Assembly: GCA_913031385.1 (NCBI GenBank)
Contig: CAJWCT010000008.1
Location: 1 to 32,426 of the forward strand
Origin: an uncultured Flavobacteriales bacterium
Lineage (GTDB): Bacteria; Bacteroidota; Bacteroidia; Flavobacteriales; Flavobacteriaceae
Direction: 5' to 3'
DNA length: 32,426 nt
The notes below the pieces were generated by a model. That model was not told the DNA's origin. It saw only the letters and a list, made by a program, of their open reading frames with translations, and did not search any database. A program made the position numbers and the translations under genes. This document shows, one piece after another, positions 18,250 through 26,426 of the stretch; the first letter of the stretch is position 1; each line of letters begins with the position of its first letter.

Positions 18250-19257
18250 TTATATAACTTGAAATCCATAAGCATAAGGATCATCTTTATCAATAATAAT
18301 TTTATTATAACCGTATATCCTTGCCCAACCTTTAATTTTGGGAATAATCGTCTTTTGTGAACCCATTATTGATTCCTGTTTAATTGTACCAGTAAATTTA
18401 GAGCCTATATAACTTTCATGAATAAATTCATCATTTAATTTTAGTTCACCCTTAAAGTACATTTGAGCCATTCTTGCTGATGTTCCTGTTCCACATGGAG
18501 ATCTGTCAATTGCTTTATCACCATAAAAAACTGCATTTCTTGAACAAGAAGATGGATCAATTTTATTACCTATCCATAGTATGTGTGAAACATCCTTGAT
18601 AGTAGAATCTATTGGATGAATAAACTTTTCTGGATATTTTAAATTAATTTTCTTTCTTATTTCTTGGGAATATCTAACTATATCACTAGCCGTATAATTT
18701 TGTATTCCTGAAAAATTTTTTTGGTAGTCAATTATAGCATAAAAATTTCCTCCATACGCAACATCAAAATTTATTTCACCTAATTCAGTTGAAATTATAC
18801 TTAAATCTTCTGAGCACAAATAGCTTTCAACATTAGTAAGTTCAACCCATTTAACTTTTCCTTTTTCATATAAATAATTTATTTCTATAGTTCCTGCAGG
18901 AGTTTCAATTTTTAACACTCCATCCTTTTTTGGGTTAATAATTTTCTCTTCAATTGCTATTGTAACAGCTCCAATGGTTCCATGGCCACACATTGGTAAG
19001 CATCCTGAAGTTTCTATGAATAAGATGCTAAAATCATTTTCTGGATTATGTGGTGGATAAATCATAGCTCCACTCATCATATCATGACCCCTTGGCTCAA
19101 ACATTAATCCTTTTCTAATCCAATCATAATTTTGTAAAAAGAATTGACGCTTTTCACTCATGTCTTTACCTTCAAGTATTGGCGCTCCTTCAACTACTAA
19201 TCTAACAGGATTTCCACAGGTATGGGCATCAATACAAGTAAAGCTGGTTTTATTCAT
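18250..19257 (-). CDS. 4-hydroxyproline 2-epimerase (proline racemase family)
   Basis: This enzyme interconverts trans-4-hydroxy-L-proline and cis-4-hydroxy-D-proline using two cysteines as acid and base. The 335-residue product starts MNKTSFTCIDAHTCGNPVRLV, typical of the epimerases. Both catalytic cysteines are present: PMCGHGTIGAVT (first) and DRSPCGTGTSARMA (second). Keeping both Cys argues against trans-3-hydroxyproline dehydratase, which has Thr in place of the first. Proline racemase is the other option, but the operon contents point to hydroxyproline. Its first 28 bases lie in a direct repeat whose second copy overlaps the end of the DUF885 gene, so its original upstream neighbour was probably that gene. 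Confidence 0.92.
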   Translation of the reverse strand: MNKTSFTCIDAHTCGNPVRLVVEGAPILEGKDMSEKRQFFLQNYDWIRKGLMFEPRGHDMMSGAMIYPPHNPENDFSILFIETSGCLPMCGHGTIGAVTIAIEEKIINPKKDGVLKIETPAGTIEINYLYEKGKVKWVELTNVESYLCSEDLSIISTELGEINFDVAYGGNFYAIIDYQKNFSGIQNYTASDIVRYSQEIRKKINLKYPEKFIHPIDSTIKDVSHILWIGNKIDPSSCSRNAVFYGDKAIDRSPCGTGTSARMAQMYFKGELKLNDEFIHESYIGSKFTGTIKQESIMGSQKTIIPKIKGWARIYGYNKIIIDKDDPYAYGFQVI

Positions 19258-19305
19258 TCTTAGTTTTATTAATGTGTTTGTTTATTCCCTCTTATTAAAG
19301 ATAAA
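19230..19305. repeat. Direct repeat copy A flanking the DUF2855 gene (hypE start plus DUF885 3'-end remnant)
   Basis: Positions 19230-19293 match 20414-20476 in 60 of 64 aligned columns, with weaker similarity to 19305. Copy A holds the intact start of the epimerase gene. Just upstream of that ATG lies a remnant that, in the DUF885 frame, reads EGINKHINKTKNE then stop, against ERINKYINKTRNE then stop in the real gene. The copy ends exactly where the DUF2855 stop codon begins (19306). Confidence 0.92.
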
Positions 19306-20385
19306 TTAGTTGCCTAGCTGTACCATATAACCTTTACTTGGATCAATTTTTCCTTTTAAAGATTCTAAATACAGTTCATGTATTTCTTTTGGGTTATTAA
19401 AATATTTTAGTTTTATATAATTCTTAATTTTCAAAATAAATTCTTTTAATAAATTGTCTGCTAATAATGTGGTTTTTTTAACTCCCATTAATTTGTATCT
19501 TCTTTCAGCATGACTTGGAGCAAAAAAAAAGTTTGCATTATTAATTGATTTAAAATCTGTATTAGAAGACCAATCTGCTAATCCTATTAAACAGATATGT
19601 TTTAATGAATCTCCTAAATGATCAGATAATTTTTTTAAATAGTCTGAATTACCCGCAAAATCGATAATAATTGATTTTGCAGCAATAAGATTTTTTTCTA
19701 TATCGTTATAAGACAGAACCGTATCATAAAATTCCATACTTGATAAAAAATTTATGTTTTTTTCTGATGTAATAGCAATTATTTTTTTCTTGTCTTCTAA
19801 TTTATTTTTAGATAACAAAAATGCCAAAGATAAAGCTGTTTTTGATGATGCACTTGTGAGAATTATCTGATCACATTCAAAAAAATTTTCATCTTTCAAG
19901 TAAAAGTAATTCAAAAACGAAGTTAAAAATAAAGGTCTTATTAAAGGATAATATTCTAATGATTCATCAGCATTTTTAATAACTTTCAGATAATGATTGT
20001 ATACAAAAGGGAGTTTTTTTCTATGATTAGAATCATCTATAAAACCAAAAGAATTTACTTTTTTTGGTAGAACTTTTAAATACTTACTCATAGGAAAATA
20101 ACCATAATACTTATCTCCTACAGAAATATTTTCATTGTTAGAAGAAATAACATTTGCAAAACCCCAAACTGGAACGATACCGTAAGGTTCTTTAGTTGGA
20201 AAAAAATTCCAATAACTTAACTTATCACCAGTAACTGCATATGTAATGTTGTTAGCAGTAAAAGCGTAGTTTTCAATTTCTAATATCGCTTCATTTTTCT
20301 TCGAAATTGGAGTTTTATTATCTGAAAACTTAGCTTTAAAAAGATCATACTTATTTACCAGAAAAGTTGGATTTGATTTATTCAT
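19306..20385 (-). CDS. DUF2855 family protein (MDR/quinone-oxidoreductase-like), function unknown
   Basis: The 359-residue product resembles DUF2855 proteins, which are predicted to share the fold of medium-chain dehydrogenase/reductases. Visible marks are YAVTGDKLSYWNFFP, then GIVPVWGFANV and GDKYYGYFPMSKYL. A central alpha/beta part follows with QIILTSASSKTALSLAFLL, where an MDR would bind nucleotide. The zinc ligands of classical alcohol dehydrogenases are not obvious. I do not know its reaction. It sits inside the hydroxyproline operon on the same strand but is bounded by direct repeats of its neighbours' ends, so it is probably an inserted gene that may still be co-transcribed. It is not needed for the known hydroxyproline route. 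Confidence 0.8.
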   Translation of the reverse strand: MNKSNPTFLVNKYDLFKAKFSDNKTPISKKNEAILEIENYAFTANNITYAVTGDKLSYWNFFPTKEPYGIVPVWGFANVISSNNENISVGDKYYGYFPMSKYLKVLPKKVNSFGFIDDSNHRKKLPFVYNHYLKVIKNADESLEYYPLIRPLFLTSFLNYFYLKDENFFECDQIILTSASSKTALSLAFLLSKNKLEDKKKIIAITSEKNINFLSSMEFYDTVLSYNDIEKNLIAAKSIIIDFAGNSDYLKKLSDHLGDSLKHICLIGLADWSSNTDFKSINNANFFFAPSHAERRYKLMGVKKTTLLADNLLKEFILKIKNYIKLKYFNNPKEIHELYLESLKGKIDPSKGYMVQLGN

Positions 20386-20413
20386 AAATTATTAGTTATA
20401 AAACCTAATTTAA

Positions 20414-20490
20414 CAATACAAGTAAAGCTGTTTTATTCATTCCTAGTTTTATTAATGTATTTGTTTATTCTCTCTTCTAGTATAGATAAA
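20414..20490. repeat. Direct repeat copy B (DUF885 3' end plus decayed hypE start)
   Basis: This is the partner of 19230-19305, in the same orientation. It holds the intact 3' end of the DUF885 gene. On the minus strand, ATG AAT AAA AC at 20440 overlaps its stop codon in an eight-base ATGAATAA. This second reading frame matches the first codons of the epimerase gene but lacks one C, so it shifts frame and stops after 11 codons. It is a dead copy of the epimerase start. Confidence 0.92.
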
Positions 20491-22166
20491 GTAACCGTTC
20501 CTTGTGATAAAATAATTTCATGGAAATCTCTAATATCAAATTTATTTCCAAGTTGATCCTTTGCTTTTTTTCTTAATTCACGAATTTTAATTTCACCAAT
20601 TTTATAGGACAATGCTTGACCTGGCCATGAAATATATCTGTCTACTTCAGTATTTATCTCATGAAGGGATAGAGCTGTATTTTTTGACATATATTCTACT
20701 GCTTCTTCTCTTGTCCATCCCATAGCATGTATTCCAGTATCTACAACAAGACGACATGCTCTCCACATTTCATATGTAAATTTTCCAAATTGCTCATATT
20801 TAGTAGTATATATTCCCATATCATCAGCTAAAAACTCACTATACAAGCCCCAGCCCTCACCAAATGCTGATAAATATAAATTTCTTCTAAATCCTGGTAT
20901 GCTGTCTCCTAATTCATTATTTAATGAACCTTGAAGATGATGGCCAGGCACTCCTTCATGAGCTGTAAGCGCCGGAATAGTATATAAAGTCCTGCTTTTA
21001 AGATCATATGTATTTACCCAATAATATCCTGGTTCAGAACTATTTTTGGATGTACCAACATATCTCCCTCCAGTATACTTAGGAGCTATTGCATCAGGAA
21101 CAGGGGCAACTCCGTAAGGTTTTCTTGGTAGTGTTTTAAAAAATTTTGGAAGTTTTGCATCTATCCTTTTTGAAATATCTCTAGCAAACATTAATAATTC
21201 TCTAGGTGTTTTAGCGTAAAATCTATCATCTGTTCTTAAAAACCTAAAAAAGTCATCAAAGCTTCCCTTAAATTTTAAATCAGAAATTATTTTTATCATT
21301 TCTTCTCTAATTCTACTAACCTCTTCTAATCCTATTTTATGAATATTATCTGCATTATAGCTCCTACTAGTGGTATAAAAATTAATTCTATTTTGATAAT
21401 AATCTACTCCATTTTCAATTTCAGAAATTCCAATTTTAGTTCTTGTATTTGGAAAATATTCATTTTCAAAAAATTCTTTGATTCTTTTAAATTCAGGTAT
21501 GACTGATTCTTCTACTGCCTTTTGGCCTTCATACAGTATTGAATCAATTTGACTCTGATTTAAATCATCTGGCAAATCCTTAAAAGGAGAATAGAAATAA
21601 TTGTCTTTATAATCCCTAGTAATATGATCATTATAAGTTGATTCATATCCCTCAAAAATAACAAGTGGTTGAGATACTCCTTTTGATAATCCCTCTCTAA
21701 GGTTAACAAAATATTGATCTACATAATCTGGAATTGCATTTAATTTGTTTAGATATTTTTTTACCTGATCATAATTATAGAGCGGTCTAACCATATATCC
21801 TAAGCTACTATGAAAACCAGCATCTGATAGTAATGGATTTAGGTGTCTCTCAAATTCATAATAATCAACAATATCTTGAAGCTTGAAGCCTAGTAATTTA
21901 AATGAAATTTTATCATTCTCGTCTAAGTATGTGGTATCTATTAATGATAATCTTAATAAAAGTTCATTAGCAAAATCAGCTTCATTCTTATAATGTTCTT
22001 TTGTTACTAAACCTAATGGATACTTTTTTGAATCATACCCTTCATGGTCTTGATAAGTGTTAATTATTTCATTTAAGTGATTTGAATTCTTATTGTTCTT
22101 AAATTGATTGCAAGACTGGATAGTGATTATTAGTAAAACTATTGTAATTATTCTGTATAAGTTCAT
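20433..22166 (-). CDS. DUF885 metallopeptidase-like lipoprotein
   Basis: The 577-residue product begins with a lipoprotein signal peptide ending IQSC (Cys19), so it should be exported and lipid-anchored. The rest is a DUF885 domain, mostly helical, related to zinc carboxypeptidases. The motif ALTAHEGVPGHHLQ (about residues 405-418) resembles an HExxxH-type zinc site, with EGWGLYSE about 30 residues on as a likely third ligand. Being in the hydroxyproline operon, it may trim hydroxyproline-containing peptides outside the cytoplasm; this is inference. It follows the aldehyde dehydrogenase gene by 29 bp. Its 3' end lies in repeat copy B. Confidence 0.85.
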   Translation of the reverse strand: MNLYRIITIVLLIITIQSCNQFKNNKNSNHLNEIINTYQDHEGYDSKKYPLGLVTKEHYKNEADFANELLLRLSLIDTTYLDENDKISFKLLGFKLQDIVDYYEFERHLNPLLSDAGFHSSLGYMVRPLYNYDQVKKYLNKLNAIPDYVDQYFVNLREGLSKGVSQPLVIFEGYESTYNDHITRDYKDNYFYSPFKDLPDDLNQSQIDSILYEGQKAVEESVIPEFKRIKEFFENEYFPNTRTKIGISEIENGVDYYQNRINFYTTSRSYNADNIHKIGLEEVSRIREEMIKIISDLKFKGSFDDFFRFLRTDDRFYAKTPRELLMFARDISKRIDAKLPKFFKTLPRKPYGVAPVPDAIAPKYTGGRYVGTSKNSSEPGYYWVNTYDLKSRTLYTIPALTAHEGVPGHHLQGSLNNELGDSIPGFRRNLYLSAFGEGWGLYSEFLADDMGIYTTKYEQFGKFTYEMWRACRLVVDTGIHAMGWTREEAVEYMSKNTALSLHEINTEVDRYISWPGQALSYKIGEIKIRELRKKAKDQLGNKFDIRDFHEIILSQGTVTLSILEERINKYINKTRNE

Positions 22167-22195
22167 AATAAGTTTTATTTTTCAAAACGACATTC

Positions 22196-23773
22196 TCATT
22201 TTCTAGTTATTACTCCATTTATAGTTCGTTTTATATTTAATGGATTGCTGTTTTTTAATTCATCTGGAAGTAATTCATCAGGAAAATCTTGAAAACTAAA
22301 TGGTCTTACCCATCTTTGTATAGAATTTGTTCCAACTGCTGTAAATCTGCTATCTGTTGTCGCAGGATATGGCCCTCCATGAAGCATTGAAGGACAGACC
22401 TCTACTCCAGTAGGAACACCATCAAAAATTATTCTACCTACTCTTGATCCAAGTAAATCAATTAGATCTTTGTTTTGATAAATTTCATCTTTTTCGCCAA
22501 TAATTGTACCTGTAAGTTGGCCTTGGATAGAAGAAATAACATTTCTCAAATCATTCATGTCATTGCATTTAATAATCAAAGAAAATGGGCCAAACACCTC
22601 ATGATGTAAATTTCTGTTTTGAATAAAAGTATTTGAATTAACAGTTGCTAATATATGTTTTGGATAGTTTTCCTTATTCATCAAATCTGATTGATAAAAT
22701 ATCTCAACATCTTTATTAGATATTGTTTGATTAGCATTTGAATTATAAGCATCAAGTATATTAGGATGCAACATACATGAAGGTTCAATTTTCTTTAGCT
22801 CTAAAGATAGACATTCAATAAATCTATTCATTTCATCTCCTTTGATAGAAATTATCATTCCAGGGTTTGTACAAAATTGTCCCGATCCAACAGTAATTGA
22901 TTTAGCAAATTTTACTGCTAAATCTTCATAGTCATTTTTAATTTTAGCAGGCATAATTATTATTGGATTTGTACTGCCCATTTCAGCAAAAACTGGGATA
23001 GGTGTATCTCTTTTTGAGGCTAAATCATATATTGACCTTCCTCCTTTTAGACTTCCAGTAAAACCAACAGCTTTAACATTTGGATGATTTACTAATTGCA
23101 CCCCTACACTTATGTCTTTACTATTTAAATTAGAAAAAACACCATCAGGCATATTGTTTTTCTTAGCAGCACTTATTATTGCACTTGCTACAATTTCACC
23201 TGTGCCAGCATGCATAGGGTGAGATTTTACAATAACTGGGCATCCAGCAGCTAAGACTGAAGCAGTATCTCCGCCAGCAGTTGAATATGCTAGTGGAAAA
23301 TTGCTTGCTCCAAAAACAACTACTGGACCAAGAGGCATCATCATTTTTCTCAAGTCAGGTTTTGGAATTGGCTCTCTTTCAGGAGTGGCTGTATCAATTG
23401 AAGCTTCTACCCAACTACCATCTAAAACTAAATCTGCAAAAGATCTCAGCTGTCCAATTGTTCTTTTTAATTCACCTCTGGATCTTCCAGCCGGTAATCC
23501 AGTCTCAGAACAATAAACTTCAAGCAATTTATCACTAACAGATAAAATTTCATCAGCAATAGAATTTAAAAATTTTGATCTTTCTCTTGGGTTAGTTTTT
23601 TTATAATCTTCAAAAGCATTTTTGGCAAGATCAACACTCTCTTCTATTTCATCATTGCTAGCTTCATAAAAAATTTGATCATTTTTTTTATTTAATTCTG
23701 GATTAAATGTTTGAAATGTTACATTACCTGAAGAAGATAGTTTGTTGCCAATAAAATTTTTACCTGTAAGCAT
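22196..23773 (-). CDS. Alpha-ketoglutarate semialdehyde dehydrogenase (NADP-type ALDH)
   Basis: This enzyme oxidises 2,5-dioxopentanoate (alpha-ketoglutarate semialdehyde) to alpha-ketoglutarate, the last step of the hydroxyproline route. The 525-residue product belongs to the long ALDH branch with PVFAEMGSTNPI (general-base Glu) and VGSGQFCTNPGMI (nucleophilic Cys). Other marks are GPVVVFGASNFPLAYSTAGGDTASVLAAGCPVIVK split over the cofactor site, and GVPTGVEVCPSMLHGGPYPATTD near the C-terminus. These features are those of KGSADH types II/III. It lies 8 bp after the DapA-family gene. If the neighbouring fusion makes aminoadipate semialdehyde, this enzyme is also a candidate to oxidise it, but nothing in the sequence proves that. 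Confidence 0.92.
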   Translation of the reverse strand: MLTGKNFIGNKLSSSGNVTFQTFNPELNKKNDQIFYEASNDEIEESVDLAKNAFEDYKKTNPRERSKFLNSIADEILSVSDKLLEVYCSETGLPAGRSRGELKRTIGQLRSFADLVLDGSWVEASIDTATPEREPIPKPDLRKMMMPLGPVVVFGASNFPLAYSTAGGDTASVLAAGCPVIVKSHPMHAGTGEIVASAIISAAKKNNMPDGVFSNLNSKDISVGVQLVNHPNVKAVGFTGSLKGGRSIYDLASKRDTPIPVFAEMGSTNPIIIMPAKIKNDYEDLAVKFAKSITVGSGQFCTNPGMIISIKGDEMNRFIECLSLELKKIEPSCMLHPNILDAYNSNANQTISNKDVEIFYQSDLMNKENYPKHILATVNSNTFIQNRNLHHEVFGPFSLIIKCNDMNDLRNVISSIQGQLTGTIIGEKDEIYQNKDLIDLLGSRVGRIIFDGVPTGVEVCPSMLHGGPYPATTDSRFTAVGTNSIQRWVRPFSFQDFPDELLPDELKNSNPLNIKRTINGVITRK

Positions 23774-23781
23774 ATAGTTAT

Positions 23782-24687
23782 TTAATAATTATATTTTGAT
23801 AAGTCTGGTCTTGATTCTAATGCAGCTTCTATTATAGAAATAACTGATTTTCTTTCTTGACCGCTTAAAGGCAATCTAGGAGCTCTAACATTCTCTGATC
23901 CCAAACCTGTATAAGTCTCAGCTAGTTTAATATTTTGAACCAATTTTGAGTTAATATCCAATTCTAATAGAGGAAGGAACCATCTATATATACTTATTGC
24001 CTCATCAATTTTTCCATTTTTCTGTAATTTATATATAGCGACTGTTTCATTTGGAAATGCGCAAACAAGACCTGCAATCCAGCCAACTGCACCCATTATT
24101 AGACTCTCCAATGCTACAGTATCTACGCCAGTCATTATTTTTAATCTATCACCAAATCTGTTTTTTATCCTAGTAACATTCGTCACATCTCTTGTAGATT
24201 CTTTAACTGCTTGAATATTCTCAAATTGAATTAACTGATCAAACATATCAAGAGTTACTTCAATTTTATAATCTACTGGATTGTTATATATCATTATTGG
24301 AAGAGAAGTATTTTTTGCAATTTCCTTAAAATATGTAACAGTTTCTACATCACATGATTTATAACGCATTGGTGGTAATACCATTAATCCAGATGCTCCA
24401 TTTTCTTCTGCAGAGACAGCTGACTTTATAGCTTCTTTTGTTGATTGTTCAGCAATGTTTACAACAACAGGTGTTTTTCCGTTAGTTACTTGTATTGTGT
24501 TTTTTGTTAAAATATTTTTCTCATCATTAGTCAGGGTACTTGCCTCCCCTAAAGAACCTCCGAGAACAATAGCACTAACACCTGCATCTAATTGCGCATT
24601 TATATTTTTATTAAATAAATCTAAATCTAACTTGTCATCGTCAGTAAATTTAGTGGTAATTGCCGGCATGACACCTTCCCAATTCAT
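23782..24687 (-). CDS. DapA-family lyase, probable 1-pyrroline-4-hydroxy-2-carboxylate deaminase
   Basis: The 301-residue product has the TIM-barrel DHDPS fold. The start is MNWEGVMPAITTKFTDDDKLD, with GGSLGEASTLTNDEK where DHDPS binds pyruvate. The catalytic Tyr is in MIYNNPVDYKI and the Schiff-base Lys in IQAVKESTRDVTNV. In operons with hydroxyproline epimerase, D-hydroxyproline dehydrogenase and KGSADH this family deaminates 1-pyrroline-4-hydroxy-2-carboxylate to alpha-ketoglutarate semialdehyde. True dihydrodipicolinate synthase is unlikely in this setting. It is the first gene of the operon, 49 bp after hemW on the same strand. No regulator gene or convincing promoter motif is visible in that gap. 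Confidence 0.9.
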   Translation of the reverse strand: MNWEGVMPAITTKFTDDDKLDLDLFNKNINAQLDAGVSAIVLGGSLGEASTLTNDEKNILTKNTIQVTNGKTPVVVNIAEQSTKEAIKSAVSAEENGASGLMVLPPMRYKSCDVETVTYFKEIAKNTSLPIMIYNNPVDYKIEVTLDMFDQLIQFENIQAVKESTRDVTNVTRIKNRFGDRLKIMTGVDTVALESLIMGAVGWIAGLVCAFPNETVAIYKLQKNGKIDEAISIYRWFLPLLELDINSKLVQNIKLAETYTGLGSENVRAPRLPLSGQERKSVISIIEAALESRPDLSKYNY

Positions 24688-24736
24688 AAGCGTTATTTTT
24701 TATTGAATATAAGATTTTTTTAAGACATTAAATAAT

Positions 24737-25861
24737 CTAGTTTAACATAAACAGATCTGATGCTATACCATCTGAAAGGAATCTTCCTTTACTAGTTGTC
24801 TTAAGACACTTTTTATCTAATACTAATAATTTTTTGTCAATTTTAACTTTTGATTTATCTAATAGATAGTTCTTAAATTTTTTTCCAAGCTGCTTTTCAA
24901 TATCATCCAGTGATATTCCCAAAATTGTACGTAATCCAGTCATAACCATCTCATTATATACATCGATTTCTGTTAGATTCTCAATTGTTATTGGAAGCTT
25001 ATTTTTTTCTAATGAATTTATGTACTTCATATTGTTACTTACATTCCAAATTCTTTTGTTACCATTAAAAGAATGAGCAGATGGTCCTAATCCTATGTAT
25101 TTTTTTCTTTGCCAATATGCACTATTGTTTTTTGATTCATAATTCTTTAGTGCAAAGTTAGATAGCTCATAGTTTAAATATTTACTTTTTTCTAATTCAA
25201 TTACTATTATTTCATTCTGTCTCATTAAGGTTTCATCATTTATATTATCAATTTTGCCTTTTTCAATTAATTTACTCAAAATGGTATTTGGTTCAACTGT
25301 AAGTGCATAAGCTGAAATGTGTGGGAGATTATAATTTTTAGCTGTTTTTATATTTTTTCGCCACTTATAATCCGTTAATCCAGGTATTCCATAAATAAGA
25401 TCTATCGAGATATTATCAAAATATTTTTTAGTTAATTCTATTGAATTCTTTGCTTGATTGGAATCATGAGATCTATTCATTAACTCAAGATCCTTATCAA
25501 AAAATGATTGAACTCCAATGCTAATTCTATTAAAATTCTCTGATAATTCTTTAATTTTATCTTTAGTTAAGTCATCAGGGTTTGCTTCAATAGATATTTC
25601 AGTATTTTCCATAACATTGAAATTTGAGTAAACACCATTTAAAATTCTATTTATTTCTTTTACATCTAAAATTGTTGGTGTACCACCTCCAAAATAAATT
25701 GTATTAACACTTTCACCTGCTAACTCTTCTTTTCTTAATTTAATTTCATTTAAAATAGAAGTTATAAATAGATCCTTATTTTTTAAAGACGTAGAAAAAT
25801 GAAAGTCACAATAAAAACATGCTTTTTTACAAAAAGGTATATGAATATATATTCCAGCGAT
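24737..25861 (-). CDS. hemW: HemW-type radical SAM protein (heme chaperone), non-canonical start codon
   Basis: HemW is a radical SAM protein related to coproporphyrinogen oxidase HemN and is thought to deliver heme. The reading frame holds AGIYIHIPFCKKACFYCDFHFST with the CxxxCxxC cluster site, then IYFGGGTPTILD, then ISIEANPDDLTKDKI. No ATG, GTG or TTG lies in frame upstream of the cluster. An in-frame TAA is at 25874-25876, leaving only ATT (25873) or ATC (25861). I place the start at ATC 25861 because relatives begin M-A-G-I-Y at that point; ATT 25873 would add four residues and overlap the ruvC end. The first in-frame ATG (25612) would remove the cluster and cannot give an active protein. 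About 374 residues fits the family. Confidence 0.85.
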   Translation of the reverse strand: MAGIYIHIPFCKKACFYCDFHFSTSLKNKDLFITSILNEIKLRKEELAGESVNTIYFGGGTPTILDVKEINRILNGVYSNFNVMENTEISIEANPDDLTKDKIKELSENFNRISIGVQSFFDKDLELMNRSHDSNQAKNSIELTKKYFDNISIDLIYGIPGLTDYKWRKNIKTAKNYNLPHISAYALTVEPNTILSKLIEKGKIDNINDETLMRQNEIIVIELEKSKYLNYELSNFALKNYESKNNSAYWQRKKYIGLGPSAHSFNGNKRIWNVSNNMKYINSLEKNKLPITIENLTEIDVYNEMVMTGLRTILGISLDDIEKQLGKKFKNYLLDKSKVKIDKKLLVLDKKCLKTTSKGRFLSDGIASDLFMLN

Positions 25862-25863
25862 AA

Positions 25864-26415
25864 CTAAACTAATTTATCCTTGTTTTTACTTACATAACTA
25901 CTCCAACTTGAATATTTTTTATCACCAGAAAAATTTCCCTCATTATAAAAATGACATACTGCAGCTGCAAGTCCGTCAGTTGCATCTAAATTCTTCGGAA
26001 GATTTTCTATTTTAAATAAATTCTGTAACATCTTTGCAACTTGCTCTTTACTAGCATTACCATTTCCCGTTATAGACTTCTTAATCTTCTTTGGCGAGTA
26101 TTCTGTTATAGGAATCTCTCTAGATAAACCCGCAATCATTGCTACTCCTTGTGCTCTACCAAGTTTTAACATGCTCTGAACATTCTTTCCAAAAAAAGGA
26201 GCTTCAATAGCAATCTCATCTGGGCTATAACTATCAATCAATTCAATTGTCCTTTCAAAAACTAATTTTAGTTTTAAATAATGATCTTTATACTTAGTTA
26301 AGTTTAATTCATTCATTTGAATTAGCTCCATTTTCTTATTGACAACCCTAATTAGACCAAAGCCCATTATAGTAGTTCCTGGATCAATTCCTAAAATTAT
26401 TTTTTCATTTGACAT
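25864..26415 (-). CDS. ruvC: Holliday junction resolvase RuvC
   Basis: RuvC cuts Holliday junctions moved by RuvAB. The 183-residue product has the RNase H-like start ILGIDPGTTIMGFGLI with the first catalytic Asp. The second acidic site is AIEAPFFGKNVQSMLKLGRA, and the last is LDATDGLAAAVCHFYNEG. A short Ser/Lys-rich tail of about 25 residues follows. The gene lies between a small lipoprotein gene (11 bp upstream) and hemW, whose start is 2 bp past the ruvC stop or overlaps it. Confidence 0.96.
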   Translation of the reverse strand: MSNEKIILGIDPGTTIMGFGLIRVVNKKMELIQMNELNLTKYKDHYLKLKLVFERTIELIDSYSPDEIAIEAPFFGKNVQSMLKLGRAQGVAMIAGLSREIPITEYSPKKIKKSITGNGNASKEQVAKMLQNLFKIENLPKNLDATDGLAAAVCHFYNEGNFSGDKKYSSWSSYVSKNKDKLV

Positions 26416-26426
26416 GGAGAACTATT

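Noticed and set aside
20377-20400. Possible third, weaker copy of the hypE start at the DUF2855 start (both begin Met-Asn-Lys)
   Set aside because: Similarity is confined to ATGAATAAA and A+T-rich leader bases. It does not extend as in copies A and B and is within chance.
19230-20490. Insertion sequence or transposon carrying DUF2855
   Set aside because: There is no transposase, no terminal inverted repeat, and the flanking repeats are about 76 bp of neighbouring gene ends, far longer than a target-site duplication. Recombination-mediated duplication or insertion fits better.
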